Made by a program: the position numbers and the translations under genes. The notes under the pieces were generated by a model, which saw only the letters and a list, made by a program, of their open reading frames with translations, was not told where the DNA came from and made no database searches. 64,000 nt of DNA from Dyella marensis (GTDB lineage: Bacteria; Pseudomonadota; Gammaproteobacteria; Xanthomonadales; Rhodanobacteraceae): NCBI RefSeq assembly GCF_900112865.1, contig NZ_FONH01000001.1, positions 62,001 to 126,000 of the forward strand. Direction: 5' to 3'. The stretch's first letter is position 1. Every line of letters begins with the position of its first letter. Shown piece by piece: positions 16,053 to 27,728 of the stretch.

Positions 16053-19000
16053 CTACCACAGCATGGATGTCTCCTGATCCAATCGCGCTCCATGCCCGGC
16101 GGACCGCTGCGGCGCCGTAATGACGAGGGTCGAAGCGATATGAGCCGGAAGCACCGGGCTCAGGCAGCCTCGAAGCTCATCCGCATCCACGGATTGGCCA
16201 GGTCCGGTGATGACATACGACACCAGTTGCTTACGTCCGGGTTCGTCCTCCCGCAGCACGCTTGCCGCGTGCGCGATCGCGGGATGCGCGCGCAGCAGGG
16301 CGTCGACCCGCTCGATGTCGATGGCGCAATCCGTGCCCTGTGCAGGGCGCTCGGCGGGTGCGTGGAGCATCAACGAACCGTCCGGCGACCAGGATGCAAG
16401 ATCCCCGGTCCGGTACAGGCGACGGCCATCGGCGAACGGATGGGCGATGAAGCTGCACGCGGTCGGCGCAGGCGAGCCTGCGTGATGGTTTTCGATGCCG
16501 TCCCCGGCGAGATACAGCGCTCCGGTCACTCCCGCCGGTACTGGCTGGAGCGTGCCATCGAGGATGTAGGCACGAACCCTCTCCGCGCGCAGGCCTGCCG
16601 GCATCGACACGCCGGGAACCGCGCGCGTGTCGGCCGACCATTCGCCAAGGATGCGGGCGGTTTCATCGTCGTCGAGCAGGCTGCGCGCACCCACGGGTGC
16701 GTCCGGAGCCTCGGCCATCGTCTGCAGGATATCGGCATAGCCATCCGCGTAGCGCTGTAGCGTAGCCCGGTCGTAGAGATGGCTGTGACCGGTGACCGTA
16801 GCGGTGATTCCGTTCGCGTCGCGCTGGAAATCCATGCCCAGCGGGAAGGCCGAATGCCCCTCGCCACTGCCTACGTCGAGTTTCTTGCCCAATTCGTCCA
16901 GCTGGTCGTAAACGTGGAAGTGGATGTAGTTGAAGATGACGCCTATCCCGTTCCTCAAACCGCTGTCGCCCAGGATCGCAGGCAACGGGTAGCGCCGGTG
17001 GGGGAACAGGCGACTCTCCGCCTCCATGACGTCCCGGATCAGGCCTCTCCAGCTGACGCTGCCGATGCGCATGCGCAAGAACACCGCATTGAGGAACAGG
17101 CCGATCAGCTTTTCGGCATCGACGGCTTCGGGGCGGCCGTGGCAGACGATCGCCGTCGCCACGTCACGGCTGCCGGTCAGCACGCTCAGCGCGGCCATGT
17201 GGGCGGACAACAGGATCGTCTTGAGCGGAACCTGGCTTTGCTGGGCCAGGTCGACCAGGCCCTCGAAGGTCCGCTGCGAAATCCGGATGACGGCAAAGTC
17301 TTCCGGCTGCGCGTGGGACGCGCCTCGCCGCGCCGGCAGGACGCTGCGTTGCGGCTCTACCGGCCTATAGCCTGCCAGCATGTCACGCCAGAAGCGCTGC
17401 GTGGCCTCCGACGCGATCGCCTGCTGCTCCAGCGCGATGTAGTCGCGATATCTGACGGGCAAAGGCACGGCGGGCAGCGCGCGCCCTTCGAGCCTGGCCT
17501 GGTAGCGCTGCATGAATTCAGTCACCAGGCTGGCGTCGCTCCACCCGTCCAGGACGGCGTGATTGAAGCTGAGGGTAAAGCGGAACTCCACGTCGGTCAT
17601 GCGATGCACGAAGACGCGCAGCAGGGGAGGCACGTGAACATCGAAGGGGCTTCGCGCCTCCTGTCCGCACCAGCGGTCGAACGCCGCTTCCCGCTCTGCC
17701 TCGTCCAGGCCGCGCAAGTCGTCGACAACCAGCGGCACGCGGGCGGATCGATGCACCAGTTGCAAGGGCACGCTGTAGCGATCGAAGTCGTAGCTGGTGC
17801 GCAACACCTCATGGCGCAGGGCCAGCTCATCGAGCACGCCACGGATCATCGCCTCTTCGAAAGGCAGGCGCATGGATGCGCAGAAGACCACGTGATACAC
17901 GGATGAGGCGGTGTCGTAGCGGTTGTAGAACACCATGCCCGCCTGCACCTGGCTGAGCGGGTAGGCGTCCTCGACGTGGTCGGGGACGCACTGGCGATCC
18001 GCTTCGGAAATGAGTTCGAAAGCCTCTACCGGGCGCGCGCTCCCGCCCACCGAGAAGGTCGCGATCGCCGCCAGCCTGGCGACGCTTTGATGATCGAAAA
18101 GATGGGCCAGATCGAACGCGACGCCGGCGTTCTGCGCGCGCGCCTTGAGCTGTATCGCCAGGATCGAATCCCCGCCCAGATCGAAGAAGCTTTCGTCCAT
18201 GCCGACCTGTTCCAATCCCAGGATGTCGGCGAACAGCCGCGCCAGCAGAACCTCTTGCGAGGTGCGCGGCTCGCGGCGTCCGGCCGGGGCGAAATCCGGC
18301 GCGGGCAGCGACTTATGATCGAGCTTGCCGTTGTGCGTGAGTGGCAACGCCTCGAGCAGCACGATCGCCACCGGCACCATGTATTCGGGCAAGCGCTCGC
18401 CGAGTCGGCGGCGCAGCGCCGCAGGATCGGGAGCCTGGCCCGGAGCGGCCACCACATAGCCGACCAGACGCTTGTGCCCGGGCTGGTCTTCGCGCGCAAC
18501 GACTACCGCCTGAGCTACGCCGGCCTGCTCGCGCAAGGCCGCCTCGATTTCGCCCGGCTCGATGCGGAAGCCCCGGACCTTGACCTGGCCATCGATGCGG
18601 CCGACGAAAACGAGCTGGCCATCGGCGCGCCAGCGCACCAGATCGCCGGTGCGGTACAGGCGGCTGCCCGGCGGGCCATAGGGGTCGGCCACGAAGCGCT
18701 CGGCCGTCAATGCGGGACGTCGCAGATAACCGCGCGCAAGCCCCGAGCCGGCGATGTAGAGCTCTCCGGGCACGCCGATCGGAACCAGGCGCAACCTGCG
18801 ATCCAGGACATAGGCGCGTGTATTGTCCATGGGAGCGCCGATCGGCACGCCGCCGTCGGCGCGCCAGCGCGGCGGCAGCGGATGGCAGGTCGCGAAAGTC
18901 GTGGTCTCGGTCGGACCGTAGACGTGCACGACCGTTGCGTGCGGACAGGCGTCCAGCACTTTCTGGAAGGCTTGCGGCGATGCCGCCTCGCCTCCGCTCC

Positions 19001-21170
19001 ACAGGGTGCGTACGCCGGCCAGGCAGTCCGGCATGTCGGCGATAAGGCGAAACAGCGCGGTGGTCAGGAACAGCGCCGTGACCTGTCCCTCCACGATCGT
19101 TCGCGCCAACGCGTCGATATCGGTCTTGCCCGGCGGGGCGATCACGATCTCGCGCCCACTCAGCAAAGGCACCCAGATTTCGTAGGTGGACGCGTCGAAG
19201 ACCTGCGGCGAGTGCAACAGCACGCGCAGTTGGCGCTCGTCTTGCCAACGCCGGTCCAAAGCCAGATCCAGCACGTTGCGATGGGTGACCGCGATGCCCT
19301 TGGGCAAGCCGGTCGAGCCGGAGGTATACATCGCATAGGCCAGATGGGCCGCTTGCAATGCGTGCCCGGGCGCGGTCCGCGGCTGCTGCGCGATTGCCTC
19401 GGCTTCTTCCTCCAGCACGACCAGCGCTCCCCAGTGCGCGGGCAGCCGATCGACCAGCTCCGCCTGCGTGACCAGCACCGGCGACATGGTCTCGCCCAGC
19501 ATCTGCGCCAGGCGCTCGGCCGGGTAATCCGGATCCAGCGGCAGATAGGCGGCGCCCGCCTTGACGATGGCCAGGGTGGCCGTCAGCAGTGCGGGCGAAC
19601 GCTCCAGGCACAAGCCCACCAGCACATCCGGTCCTACGCCCAGCGACTGCAAGTGGTGCGCGAGACGATTAGCGTCCGCGTCGAGCTCGCCATACGTCAC
19701 CGCCCGTTCGCCGGCCCGCATCGCAATCGCATCGGGCGTGCGCGTGGCGACGGCGGCGAAAGCATCGGCCAGATTGTCCGCGGGCACCGGGTGAGCCGTC
19801 GCGTTCCAGTTTTCCAGCACATGCCGGCGCTCGGATTCCTCGAGCAGGTCGATCCGGTCCAACGGCAGATCCGGCTGCCCGGTGGCTTCCGATAGCAGCC
19901 GCAAAAACCGGTCGACCAGACGTTGCGCGGTGTCCGGCTCATACAGGTCGAGCGCGTATTCCAGGTCGCAACTCAGTCCCGTGGGCGCACCATCCTCGTC
20001 GAATGCTTCGACGAAGCCGAACCCAAGATCGTATTTGGCAACGGCCACGTGCATGAAATCGAAAGTCAACTGCAAGTCCGCGAAATCGCTCGCGGCGGAA
20101 GCATTGTTATTGAGCACCAGCGCGACCTGAAACAAAGGGTGCGCGCCCTGGGTACGCAGCGGATTGACTGCCTCGACGACGCGTTCGAAGGGCAGCGCCT
20201 GGTGGGAAAATGCCGCCAGATCGACACTGCGCGCGCGGCGGAGCAGTTCGCGGAAACTTGGATTGCCCGAGGTATCCGTGCGCAGCACCAGCAGGTTGAC
20301 GAACAGGCCGACCATCGCCTCCATCGCTTCGTCGTCGCGACCAGCCACGGAAGTGCCGATCGGCAGATCCTCGCCCGCGCCATGCAAGGACAACAGCGCC
20401 GCCACCGCGGCGTGCAGCGCCATGAACAAGCTTGACTGGGTCTCGCGGGCCAGCTCGCGCAGACGGCGGTGCACCGATGCGGAAACCTTGAAGACAACGC
20501 TCGCCCCGCGGTGGCTGGCATGCGCAGGGCGCGGCCGATCGGCGGCGATCGTCAGCTGCTCCGGCAGACCGGCCAGTGTCGACGTCCAGTAGGCGATCTG
20601 GCGCGCCACGCTGCTGTCCGGATCGCGCTCCTCGTTCATCCATTCGCGTTGCCACAGGCTGTAATCCGCATACTGCACCGGTAGCGGCTCCCACGCCGGC
20701 GCCTGGCCGCGGCGGCGCGCCGCGTAGGCAGTCGCCAGGTCGCCGATGAGCGGCGCCAGCGAACTGCCATCGCTGGCGATGTGATGCAACAGCAGCAACA
20801 GGACATGCTCGTCCGGCCGCAGCCGGAACAAGGTGGCGCGGATGGGAATTTCTGTAGCCAGATCGAAGACGTGTTCGGCCGCCTGCCGTTGCGCGGCTTC
20901 CAATGCGCCGGCATCGACCTCGCGCAGCTCGAATGGAACCCGGGCCTGCCCGGCGCCGCGCACGATCTGCCGGCCCACGCCGTCGACGTCGGCGAACACG
21001 GTGCGCAGGCTTTCATGTCGGTTTGTCACGTCATCCAGCGCCGTCTGCAGCGCGTTCGCGTGCAGCACGCCGCGCAACCGCAGCAGCAGCGGCACATTGA
21101 ACAAGGTGTTCGGGCCCTGCAGCTGCTGCAGGAACCAGAGCCGTTGCTGGGCGTAGGACAAGGGGATCAT
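16053..21170 (-). CDS. NRPS: C-A-T-C plus vestigial A domain
   Basis: 1705-residue non-ribosomal peptide synthetase. Domains by eye: C1 (1-440; [19 protein letters not shown]), A (about 455-940; [35 protein letters not shown]), T (LGGDSI, carrier Ser1002), C2 (about 1040-1480; [19 protein letters not shown]). The final stretch of about 180 residues matches only the A6-A7 part of an A domain (GALYLAG, YRTGDL) with no substrate-binding half, no A10 and no carrier. There is no thioesterase or reductase. The specificity positions read by eye are D-A-Y-F-W-G-V-T-F, closest to the branched aliphatic (Ile/Val) codes. Its ATG overlaps the stop of the previous NRPS gene. C2 probably performs chain release onto an amine. 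Confidence 0.93.
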   Translation of the reverse strand: MIPLSYAQQRLWFLQQLQGPNTLFNVPLLLRLRGVLHANALQTALDDVTNRHESLRTVFADVDGVGRQIVRGAGQARVPFELREVDAGALEAAQRQAAEHVFDLATEIPIRATLFRLRPDEHVLLLLLHHIASDGSSLAPLIGDLATAYAARRRGQAPAWEPLPVQYADYSLWQREWMNEERDPDSSVARQIAYWTSTLAGLPEQLTIAADRPRPAHASHRGASVVFKVSASVHRRLRELARETQSSLFMALHAAVAALLSLHGAGEDLPIGTSVAGRDDEAMEAMVGLFVNLLVLRTDTSGNPSFRELLRRARSVDLAAFSHQALPFERVVEAVNPLRTQGAHPLFQVALVLNNNASAASDFADLQLTFDFMHVAVAKYDLGFGFVEAFDEDGAPTGLSCDLEYALDLYEPDTAQRLVDRFLRLLSEATGQPDLPLDRIDLLEESERRHVLENWNATAHPVPADNLADAFAAVATRTPDAIAMRAGERAVTYGELDADANRLAHHLQSLGVGPDVLVGLCLERSPALLTATLAIVKAGAAYLPLDPDYPAERLAQMLGETMSPVLVTQAELVDRLPAHWGALVVLEEEAEAIAQQPRTAPGHALQAAHLAYAMYTSGSTGLPKGIAVTHRNVLDLALDRRWQDERQLRVLLHSPQVFDASTYEIWVPLLSGREIVIAPPGKTDIDALARTIVEGQVTALFLTTALFRLIADMPDCLAGVRTLWSGGEAASPQAFQKVLDACPHATVVHVYGPTETTTFATCHPLPPRWRADGGVPIGAPMDNTRAYVLDRRLRLVPIGVPGELYIAGSGLARGYLRRPALTAERFVADPYGPPGSRLYRTGDLVRWRADGQLVFVGRIDGQVKVRGFRIEPGEIEAALREQAGVAQAVVVAREDQPGHKRLVGYVVAAPGQAPDPAALRRRLGERLPEYMVPVAIVLLEALPLTHNGKLDHKSLPAPDFAPAGRREPRTSQEVLLARLFADILGLEQVGMDESFFDLGGDSILAIQLKARAQNAGVAFDLAHLFDHQSVARLAAIATFSVGGSARPVEAFELISEADRQCVPDHVEDAYPLSQVQAGMVFYNRYDTASSVYHVVFCASMRLPFEEAMIRGVLDELALRHEVLRTSYDFDRYSVPLQLVHRSARVPLVVDDLRGLDEAEREAAFDRWCGQEARSPFDVHVPPLLRVFVHRMTDVEFRFTLSFNHAVLDGWSDASLVTEFMQRYQARLEGRALPAVPLPVRYRDYIALEQQAIASEATQRFWRDMLAGYRPVEPQRSVLPARRGASHAQPEDFAVIRISQRTFEGLVDLAQQSQVPLKTILLSAHMAALSVLTGSRDVATAIVCHGRPEAVDAEKLIGLFLNAVFLRMRIGSVSWRGLIRDVMEAESRLFPHRRYPLPAILGDSGLRNGIGVIFNYIHFHVYDQLDELGKKLDVGSGEGHSAFPLGMDFQRDANGITATVTGHSHLYDRATLQRYADGYADILQTMAEAPDAPVGARSLLDDDETARILGEWSADTRAVPGVSMPAGLRAERVRAYILDGTLQPVPAGVTGALYLAGDGIENHHAGSPAPTACSFIAHPFADGRRLYRTGDLASWSPDGSLMLHAPAERPAQGTDCAIDIERVDALLRAHPAIAHAASVLREDEPGRKQLVSYVITGPGQSVDADELRGCLSPVLPAHIASTLVITAPQRSAGHGARLDQETSMLW

Positions 21171-24100
21171 GAGGGAGATTCCGTGGCGCGCATGGGTCGC
21201 AGCGGCGCACGGGCAGGGCGGCGCGTCGTCTCCATCCGTGCCGCGAGCTGGGCGACCGTCGGCGCGTCGAAAATATCGGCCAGCGGTACCTCGGCGCTCA
21301 TGACGCTGCGGATGCGGGAGATCAGGCGCGCCGCCAACAGGGAGTGGCCGCCCAGTTCGAAAAAACTGTCGTCCACGCCGACCTGGTTCAGGCCTAGCAC
21401 TTCGGCGAACAGGCCCGCCAGGACCTGCTCTTGCGGCGTGCCCGGCGCACGCACCTGGGTGCGGTCGAAATCCGGCGCAGGCAAGGCTCGATGATCGAGC
21501 TTGCCGTTGGCGGTGAGCGGCAGCGCGGGTAGCGGCACGATCGCAGCCGGCACCATGTAGGCGGGCAGACGCTCGCCGAGCACCCGGCGCAAGACGACGG
21601 TATCCAGCGTCAAGTCTGGCGCGCCAACGATGTAGGCCACCAATTGCTTTTGTCCGGGCCGATCCTCGCGAACGACCACCGCCGCCTGCCTCACGCCACG
21701 CTGGGCAAGCAGGGCCGTTTCGATCTCCACCGGTTCGATGCGAAAACCGCGCAGCTTCACTTGCCGATCCGCGCGTCCGACGAAGTCCAGCGTCCCGTCC
21801 GCGCGCCAGCGCACCAGGTCGCCGGTGCGATACAGACGCTCGCCGGCATGGAACGGATTCGCCACGAAGCGCTCCGCGGTCAACGCGGGACGCGCCAGAT
21901 AGCCGCGGGCGAGGCCGGACCCGCCGAGGTACAACTCGCCCACCTGGCCGACCGATGCCAGTTGCAAGGCGCTATCGAGCACGTAGGCGCGCATGTTGTC
22001 GATCGGCGCACCGATGGGCAGGGCTCCGGCCGGTTGCGATCCGGCGCGCATGGGGTGCAGGGTGGCGAACGTCGTCGTTTCGGTCGGACCATAGGCATTG
22101 CACATGGTCAGTTGCGGACAGGCTGCCAGCAGCTTGGCGACGTGCGGTGGCGACAATACTTCGCCTCCGGAAATGACCCGCCGCAGACCACTGAAGGATT
22201 CCACGTGGTCGTCGACCATCAGATGGAACAAGCCCGCCGTGACCCATAGATCCGTGATCCCGCCCTCCACGACGGCGCGCGCCAGCTCCCGGGCGCCGAT
22301 CTTGCCGCGCGGAGCGACGACGATCCGCCAGCCGCGCAGCAGCGGCACCCAGATCTCGAAGGTGGAAGCGTCGAACGCCAAGGGCGCATGCAGCAGCAGG
22401 CGTCGCTCGTCGCTCTCCTGCCAGCGGCGGTCGAACGCAAGATCGACCACGTTGCGATGCGTGACCACGATGCCCTTGGGCGCGCCGGTAGATCCCGATG
22501 TGTAGGTGGCGTAAGCCAGATGCCCGGCCTGCAGCCCGTGCGGCGGCGCCAGCTCCGGCTGCGCATCGATCTCCGCCTCGTGTTCCTCCAGAACCAGCAA
22601 CACGCCCCAGTGCACCGGAAGCCGGTCGCGAAACGCCGTCTCGGTGAGCACGATGGGCGCCATGCTTTCGTTGAGGATGGCGGCGAGCCGCTCGGTGGGA
22701 TGCTCCGGGTCCAGCGACAAATAGGCGCCGCCCGCCTTGAGGATGGCCAGCATGGCCACCAGCAGGTCCAGCGAACGCTCCATACACAGCCCTACCAGCA
22801 CGTCCGGGCCGACGCCCAGGCCTTGCAGATAGTGCGCGAGCCGATTGGCGCGGCGATCGAGTTCGCCGTAGTTGAGCGTGCGCTCGCCGTCGGACGCGAC
22901 GACGGCATCCGGATGGCGCGCCGCCTGCGCCGCGAACAGATCGGGCAGGGTGCCGGACGGCACGGATCGAGCGGTGCCATTCCACTTGTTCAGCAGGCGA
23001 TCGCGTTCTTCTTCGCCGAGCAGGTCGACACGACTCAAAGGCAGATCCGGCCGCTTCGTCACCGTCTTGATCAGGCGCGCGAGTTTTTCGGCGAAGCCGT
23101 CGACGGTGACGCGGTCGTAGAGATCGACCATGTACTCGATGTTGCATGAAAGTCCGCGCGCGCTTCCGTCGGGATCCGACTGCTCGACGAATTCGAACGT
23201 CAGGTCGTACTTGGCGGTGCCCAGAGGCAGGAATTCCGTGCGCACCGCCAGGTCCGGCATCGAAACGCTGGCGTCACGGTTGTTCTGCAGCACCATCGCC
23301 ACCTGGAATAAGGGATGCTGCGACGATTGGCGCAACGGATTGACCATGTTGACCAGGCGTTCGAACGGCACCTCCTGGTGCGAATAGATCGCCAGGTCGG
23401 TTTCACGCACCCGGTCGAGCAGTTGATGGAAGGAGGGATCGCCGGAAGTATCGGTGCGCAATACCAGCAGGTTGACGAAGAAACCCACCAGGTTGTTCAA
23501 GGCCTCGTCGTGGCGCCCGGCTACCGAGGTGCCGATGGGCAGATCGGTTCCGCCGCCCAGCTTGGTCAACAGCGCGGCGACCAGCGCGTGCAAGACCATG
23601 AACAGGCTGCAGCGGTGCTGGTTCGCCAGCTCGCGCAAGTCGCGCAGCACCTTGGGGCCGAAGTCGATCTCGACGCTGTCGCCGGCGTGGACCGTCCTGG
23701 CCGGGCGCGGGCGATCCGTCGCTAACCCAATCTGCTCGGGAAGTCCGACAAGATTGTCTTTCCAGAACGCGAGCTGCCGCGCGATGTCGCTGTCGGGATC
23801 GGATTCCTGGGCCATCCACTCCTGCTGCCACAACGAGTAGTCGGCGTACTGCACCGGCAACGGCGCTTGATGCGGCGCCTCGCCCTGACGGCGGGCGGCG
23901 TAGGCGACGCCCAAGTCCTCAATCAAGGGCGCCCAGGACCAGCCATCGCTGGCGATATGCTGGACCAGCAACACCAGCGTGTGGCGGCGAGGCGCCGACC
24001 GGAACAGCGCGGCGCGTAGCGGAATATCCCGGGTCAGGTCGAAGCGGTATTCGGAGAATGCTCTTGCCGACTGCGCCAACGTTTCCTGGGAAGCATCGAT

Positions 24101-24346
24101 CCGCTCGAAGGTCAGTTCGACCGCGGCGGGATCGAGCACGATCTGCTCGCCCACGCCGTTCGCTTCACGGAAGATGGTGCGCAGCGTTTCGTGCCGGACA
24201 ACCACGTCGCGCACGGCGGCCTGCAAGGCGTCCGCGTCCAGCTCGCCTTCCAGGTGCAATGCCAATGGCACATTAAACGTGGTGCTGGGACCCTCGAGCT
24301 TGTGAAGGAACCATAGGCGCTGCTGGGCCAGGGACATGGGGATCAT
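21167..24346 (-). CDS. NRPS: C-A-T elongation module
   Basis: 1059-residue single-module NRPS. The ATG at 24346 ([14 protein letters not shown]) overlaps the upstream NRPS stop (ATGA), which decides the start against a longer frame. C domain (about 1-440) has QHIASDGWS in place of the canonical HHxxxDG, with the second His and Asp kept. The A domain (about 460-950) has [32 protein letters not shown] and NGKLD. The T domain carries LGGHSLLA with carrier Ser1002. The specificity positions read by eye are D-A-F-W-I-G-A-T-F, one change from the well-known valine code D-A-F-W-I-G-G-T-F, so Val or a close analogue is predicted. It accepts the N-methylated residue from the starter module. Confidence 0.95.
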   Translation of the reverse strand: MIPMSLAQQRLWFLHKLEGPSTTFNVPLALHLEGELDADALQAAVRDVVVRHETLRTIFREANGVGEQIVLDPAAVELTFERIDASQETLAQSARAFSEYRFDLTRDIPLRAALFRSAPRRHTLVLLVQHIASDGWSWAPLIEDLGVAYAARRQGEAPHQAPLPVQYADYSLWQQEWMAQESDPDSDIARQLAFWKDNLVGLPEQIGLATDRPRPARTVHAGDSVEIDFGPKVLRDLRELANQHRCSLFMVLHALVAALLTKLGGGTDLPIGTSVAGRHDEALNNLVGFFVNLLVLRTDTSGDPSFHQLLDRVRETDLAIYSHQEVPFERLVNMVNPLRQSSQHPLFQVAMVLQNNRDASVSMPDLAVRTEFLPLGTAKYDLTFEFVEQSDPDGSARGLSCNIEYMVDLYDRVTVDGFAEKLARLIKTVTKRPDLPLSRVDLLGEEERDRLLNKWNGTARSVPSGTLPDLFAAQAARHPDAVVASDGERTLNYGELDRRANRLAHYLQGLGVGPDVLVGLCMERSLDLLVAMLAILKAGGAYLSLDPEHPTERLAAILNESMAPIVLTETAFRDRLPVHWGVLLVLEEHEAEIDAQPELAPPHGLQAGHLAYATYTSGSTGAPKGIVVTHRNVVDLAFDRRWQESDERRLLLHAPLAFDASTFEIWVPLLRGWRIVVAPRGKIGARELARAVVEGGITDLWVTAGLFHLMVDDHVESFSGLRRVISGGEVLSPPHVAKLLAACPQLTMCNAYGPTETTTFATLHPMRAGSQPAGALPIGAPIDNMRAYVLDSALQLASVGQVGELYLGGSGLARGYLARPALTAERFVANPFHAGERLYRTGDLVRWRADGTLDFVGRADRQVKLRGFRIEPVEIETALLAQRGVRQAAVVVREDRPGQKQLVAYIVGAPDLTLDTVVLRRVLGERLPAYMVPAAIVPLPALPLTANGKLDHRALPAPDFDRTQVRAPGTPQEQVLAGLFAEVLGLNQVGVDDSFFELGGHSLLAARLISRIRSVMSAEVPLADIFDAPTVAQLAARMETTRRPARAPLRPMRATESPS

Positions 24347-27300
24347 TGGGCAGACTCGCGTGGTTGCATGCGGCGCAAGCGCAGGCGGGTGGAATGGCGC
24401 GCATGGGCCAGCTGTTCGGCCAGCGCAGACAGGGTAGGAGCCTCGAACAGGGTGCGGATCGGAACATCCACATGGAGCGCGTCGCGCATGCGGCTCGCGA
24501 GCTGGATCGCCAGCAGCGAATTGCCGCCGAGCTCGAAAAAGTGATCGCTGCGTCCGACTTGCCAGACCCCCAGCAGGCTCTCCCACAGCTCCGCCAGCAG
24601 TTGTTCGACATCGCCCTGCGGCGGCTCGTAGGCGCGGCGCAGCACGGCGGCACCGGTCGGCGCAGGCAAGGCCTGGCGATCGAGCTTGCCATTGGCGGTA
24701 AGCGGCAACTCGGCCAGCACGACGATCGAGCCGGGCAGCATGAAAGAGGGCAGGTGTTCGCCGAGGCGTTCCCGCAGCGCAGCCACGTAACCGCGATGGT
24801 CCTGCATGGCGCCAGGGTCGTGGCAGAGCGGCGAGCCGGCTGCGATGGTCGGCGCGAGATACAGGCTGTCGAGCGCGGCGCCACGCGCGTCGGACACAGG
24901 CAGGAACACGGCGTCGAAATGTCGGCCGGTGCGGTCCGGCGACCAGGTTACGGCCATCTGGTAGCCGAGCTCGGCTCCGAGCGTCCTCAGGTCCTCGGGG
25001 TCGACGGCAGGCGCCGATGCATCTTCGCGTCCGCCCCAGATCCGGTGCGAGATCTCGAACTCGCTCGTCAATCGAGCGTTGACGATGGCGCTTACCCGCA
25101 GACCTTCAGAACGCACAGCCAACAGGCGTTGACGCAGCGACGCCAACGTATCGATGTCGCGCCCCCACGCCAGGGTGGGCAGCGCGGCGGCGGAATGCAC
25201 GGGTGTGCCGCGCATATGCAGCACGACGTCGTAGCGATAGCGCGTCATTTCGTTGCGGGCGCGCCCCCGTTTGAGCTGGATGTCGACACCGACCAGATCG
25301 CCGATCTGTTGCGGCAGCGCCGAAAAATAGCCTGGATCGACCAGCATCTCGTTTTCCAGCCGCATTTCCTCTTCGGCCACGTGGCGAATGGCGCGCGAAT
25401 CGCCGCCGCCAGCCCGGTGCCAGGCGACGGATGTGGCGAAGCAGCGCATGAGGCGGAAATCGGGCACGTCGCCGATCAACATGCGCCCACCTGGGGCCAG
25501 CAGCGCCGCGCACTGCCGCAGCACCGCGCTCAGGTAGCCGGCGCCGGGAAAGTATTGCAGGACCGAATTGATGACGATGGTATCGAAACCGCCCATCGGC
25601 AAATCGCCGATCTCATGCGCAGGCTGGCAACGCAGATCCACGCGCTCCCGCAGCTGCGGATGGCCCGCCACGCGCGCCTTCAGGGAATCGATGACCGGCA
25701 GCGAAAAATCCGTGCCGCAATAAAAGGCGCAATGCGGCGCCACTTTCCACAGGATCAGGCCAGTGCCGACGCCAATCTCCAATAACCGCTGCGGTCGCAG
25801 GTCCAGGATCTTGCCTACGATCGCATCGCGCCATTCGCGCATCTCTTCCAACGGGATCGGAGCGCCGTCGTAGCTGCTGTCCCAGCCCCCGAAATCCTCG
25901 TCATCCGCCAGCTCCGCGTGCTGGCTGTACAGGCCGTCGTGCAATACCTGCCACTGCTCCACCTGTTGCATCTCGTAGCCCGCATCGCGCATCGCCTCCT
26001 GCCGCCCATGCTTCGGCACGACGTAGCCGACCAGTTGCCGGTGGCCGATACGATCCTCGCGCATCAGCACGGCCGCCTGCGCCACGGTGGCGTCGCGCCT
26101 CAGCCAGGCTTCGATCTCTTCGAGTTCGATGCGCAAGCCATTGAGCTTGACCTGCTGATCGGCGCGGCCGACGAAGCACAGCGAGCCATCCGCTAGCTGC
26201 CGCACGACATCGCCGGTCCGATACATGCGGGCGCCCGGAGGGCCGAACGGGTCGGGATGAAAGCGGGCCGCCGTCAAACCGGGGCGTTGCAGGTAGCCGC
26301 GCGCCAGGCCCGGGCCGGCCAGATACAGTTCGCCTTCGTCGCCTTCCGGCACACGCCGCAAGGAGGCGTCGAGAATGTATGCGGCCGCGTCAGAGACCGG
26401 GCTTCCGATGGGTACGGCGGCCTTCGCCTCGGTGTCGATCGGCGCTGAAATCAGTGCATCGACGGTAGCCTCGGTCGGTCCGTAGCAATTGACCAGGCGA
26501 TGCATGCGAGCCCACTTGGCGGCAAGTTCCGCCGGACACGCCTCACCGCCCACGACCAGGGTCTCCACACCCGGAAGATCGCCGGGCGTCATCAACGCCA
26601 ACAGACTCGGCGGCAGCGCCAGATGGGTGATGCGCTGTCGCTCGCACAGCGCCGCCAGGTTCGTGCCAGGGAGCAGATCGTCAGACGGAGCCATGACCAG
26701 ACGCGCGCCGAGCGCAAGCGCCATGGCGATCTCCGCGAAAGAGGCGTCGAAGGATAGCGACGCAAACTGCAATACGCGGCTTTCCGGTTCGATGCGCAGC
26801 CGCTCGCGGTAGGTGGTCACCAGCGCGGCGACGCCGGCATGGGTCGCCACCACGCCTTTGGGTTGGCCCGTCGAACCCGAGGTATAGATCACATAGGCGG
26901 CGTGTTGCGCGGCCTTCGCATCGTGCGCGATCCCGATCCGGGAGGGCGGCAGCGCTTCGATCTCGGCTCGGATATCCGCATCGTCCAGAAGATAGACGGG
27001 CAGGGCAGGCGGCGTCTTCAAGACCGTCTCCCGGAACCCGAGCACGCAAGCCGGAGCCGCGTCTTCAAGCATGTAGATCAGCCGCTGCTCGGGATAATCA
27101 AGATCGAGCGGCAGATAAGCAGCGCCGAGCTTGTGCGCCGCCAGGATCGCCACGATCGATTCGAACGATCGCGGCAGTGCTATAGCGACGATATCTTCCG
27201 AGCGAATGCCTTTTTCGGACAGCCACGCGGCCAGGCGGTTGGCGCGCGCATCCAATTCGCCATAACTCAAGCTGGCATCGCCAAAGACCAGCGCAACGGC

Positions 27301-27417
27301 ATCCGGGGTCAGCTCGACCTGCCGCTCGAACAGCGCGGCAAAACTGACGTTGGGAAGACCCTGTTGCGGGGCCTTCGGCACGTCAATGTAAGCGCCATCG
27401 AGCGAGAACCCTTCCAT
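24343..27417 (-). CDS. NRPS: A-N-methyltransferase-T starter module
   Basis: 1024-residue initiation module without a C domain. The A domain opens at about residue 25 (YIDVPKAPQQG...; YTSGSTGQPKG; FDASFAEIA; NCYGPTEATV; YRTGDV). A methyltransferase is inserted between A8 and A10: the SAM loop LEIGVGTG lies near residue 541, and NSVLQYFP is the motif typical of NRPS N-methyltransferases. The C-terminal T domain has LGGNSLLAIQL with carrier Ser967. The specificity positions read D-A-A-A-V-G-C-V-D, which I cannot assign to an amino acid. The module should load and N-methylate the first residue. It follows the MbtH gene by 92 bases in the same operon. Confidence 0.94.
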   Translation of the reverse strand: MEGFSLDGAYIDVPKAPQQGLPNVSFAALFERQVELTPDAVALVFGDASLSYGELDARANRLAAWLSEKGIRSEDIVAIALPRSFESIVAILAAHKLGAAYLPLDLDYPEQRLIYMLEDAAPACVLGFRETVLKTPPALPVYLLDDADIRAEIEALPPSRIGIAHDAKAAQHAAYVIYTSGSTGQPKGVVATHAGVAALVTTYRERLRIEPESRVLQFASLSFDASFAEIAMALALGARLVMAPSDDLLPGTNLAALCERQRITHLALPPSLLALMTPGDLPGVETLVVGGEACPAELAAKWARMHRLVNCYGPTEATVDALISAPIDTEAKAAVPIGSPVSDAAAYILDASLRRVPEGDEGELYLAGPGLARGYLQRPGLTAARFHPDPFGPPGARMYRTGDVVRQLADGSLCFVGRADQQVKLNGLRIELEEIEAWLRRDATVAQAAVLMREDRIGHRQLVGYVVPKHGRQEAMRDAGYEMQQVEQWQVLHDGLYSQHAELADDEDFGGWDSSYDGAPIPLEEMREWRDAIVGKILDLRPQRLLEIGVGTGLILWKVAPHCAFYCGTDFSLPVIDSLKARVAGHPQLRERVDLRCQPAHEIGDLPMGGFDTIVINSVLQYFPGAGYLSAVLRQCAALLAPGGRMLIGDVPDFRLMRCFATSVAWHRAGGGDSRAIRHVAEEEMRLENEMLVDPGYFSALPQQIGDLVGVDIQLKRGRARNEMTRYRYDVVLHMRGTPVHSAAALPTLAWGRDIDTLASLRQRLLAVRSEGLRVSAIVNARLTSEFEISHRIWGGREDASAPAVDPEDLRTLGAELGYQMAVTWSPDRTGRHFDAVFLPVSDARGAALDSLYLAPTIAAGSPLCHDPGAMQDHRGYVAALRERLGEHLPSFMLPGSIVVLAELPLTANGKLDRQALPAPTGAAVLRRAYEPPQGDVEQLLAELWESLLGVWQVGRSDHFFELGGNSLLAIQLASRMRDALHVDVPIRTLFEAPTLSALAEQLAHARHSTRLRLRRMQPRESAQ

Positions 27418-27509
27418 GGCCCATGAACCTCTTGTCGCCCTTGAACGGGCATGTTTGGTTCAATCGGTATGCCGACGTGTTGCTGCTATCGGCGTCCAGT
27501 TGCGTTTCT

Positions 27510-27728
27510 CTAACCGCTCGGATGCTCCATCGCCGCGACAAGGCTCCTGGGGCGCATATCGGTCCAGCTACGGTCCACATAGTCCATGCAGGCCGCTCGC
27601 GCCTCTGGCCCGAAAGCCGTAGTCCAGCCCGCCGGAATTGCCGCAAAATCAGGCCAAAGCGAATGCTGGCCTTCGTCGTTGACGAGCACCAGGAAGGTGC
27701 CCTTGTCGTCATCGAATGGGTTGCTCAT
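27510..27728 (-). CDS. MbtH-like protein
   Basis: 72-residue MbtH-family partner of NRPS adenylation domains, needed by many A domains for solubility and activity. The sequence shows the family signature: [44 protein letters not shown], with the conserved Trp residues in place. The ATG at 27728 has a GAAGGA site four bases upstream. It is the first gene of the NRPS operon, so the operon promoter should lie in the 27729-28240 gap. Confidence 0.95.
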   Translation of the reverse strand: MSNPFDDDKGTFLVLVNDEGQHSLWPDFAAIPAGWTTAFGPEARAACMDYVDRSWTDMRPRSLVAAMEHPSG

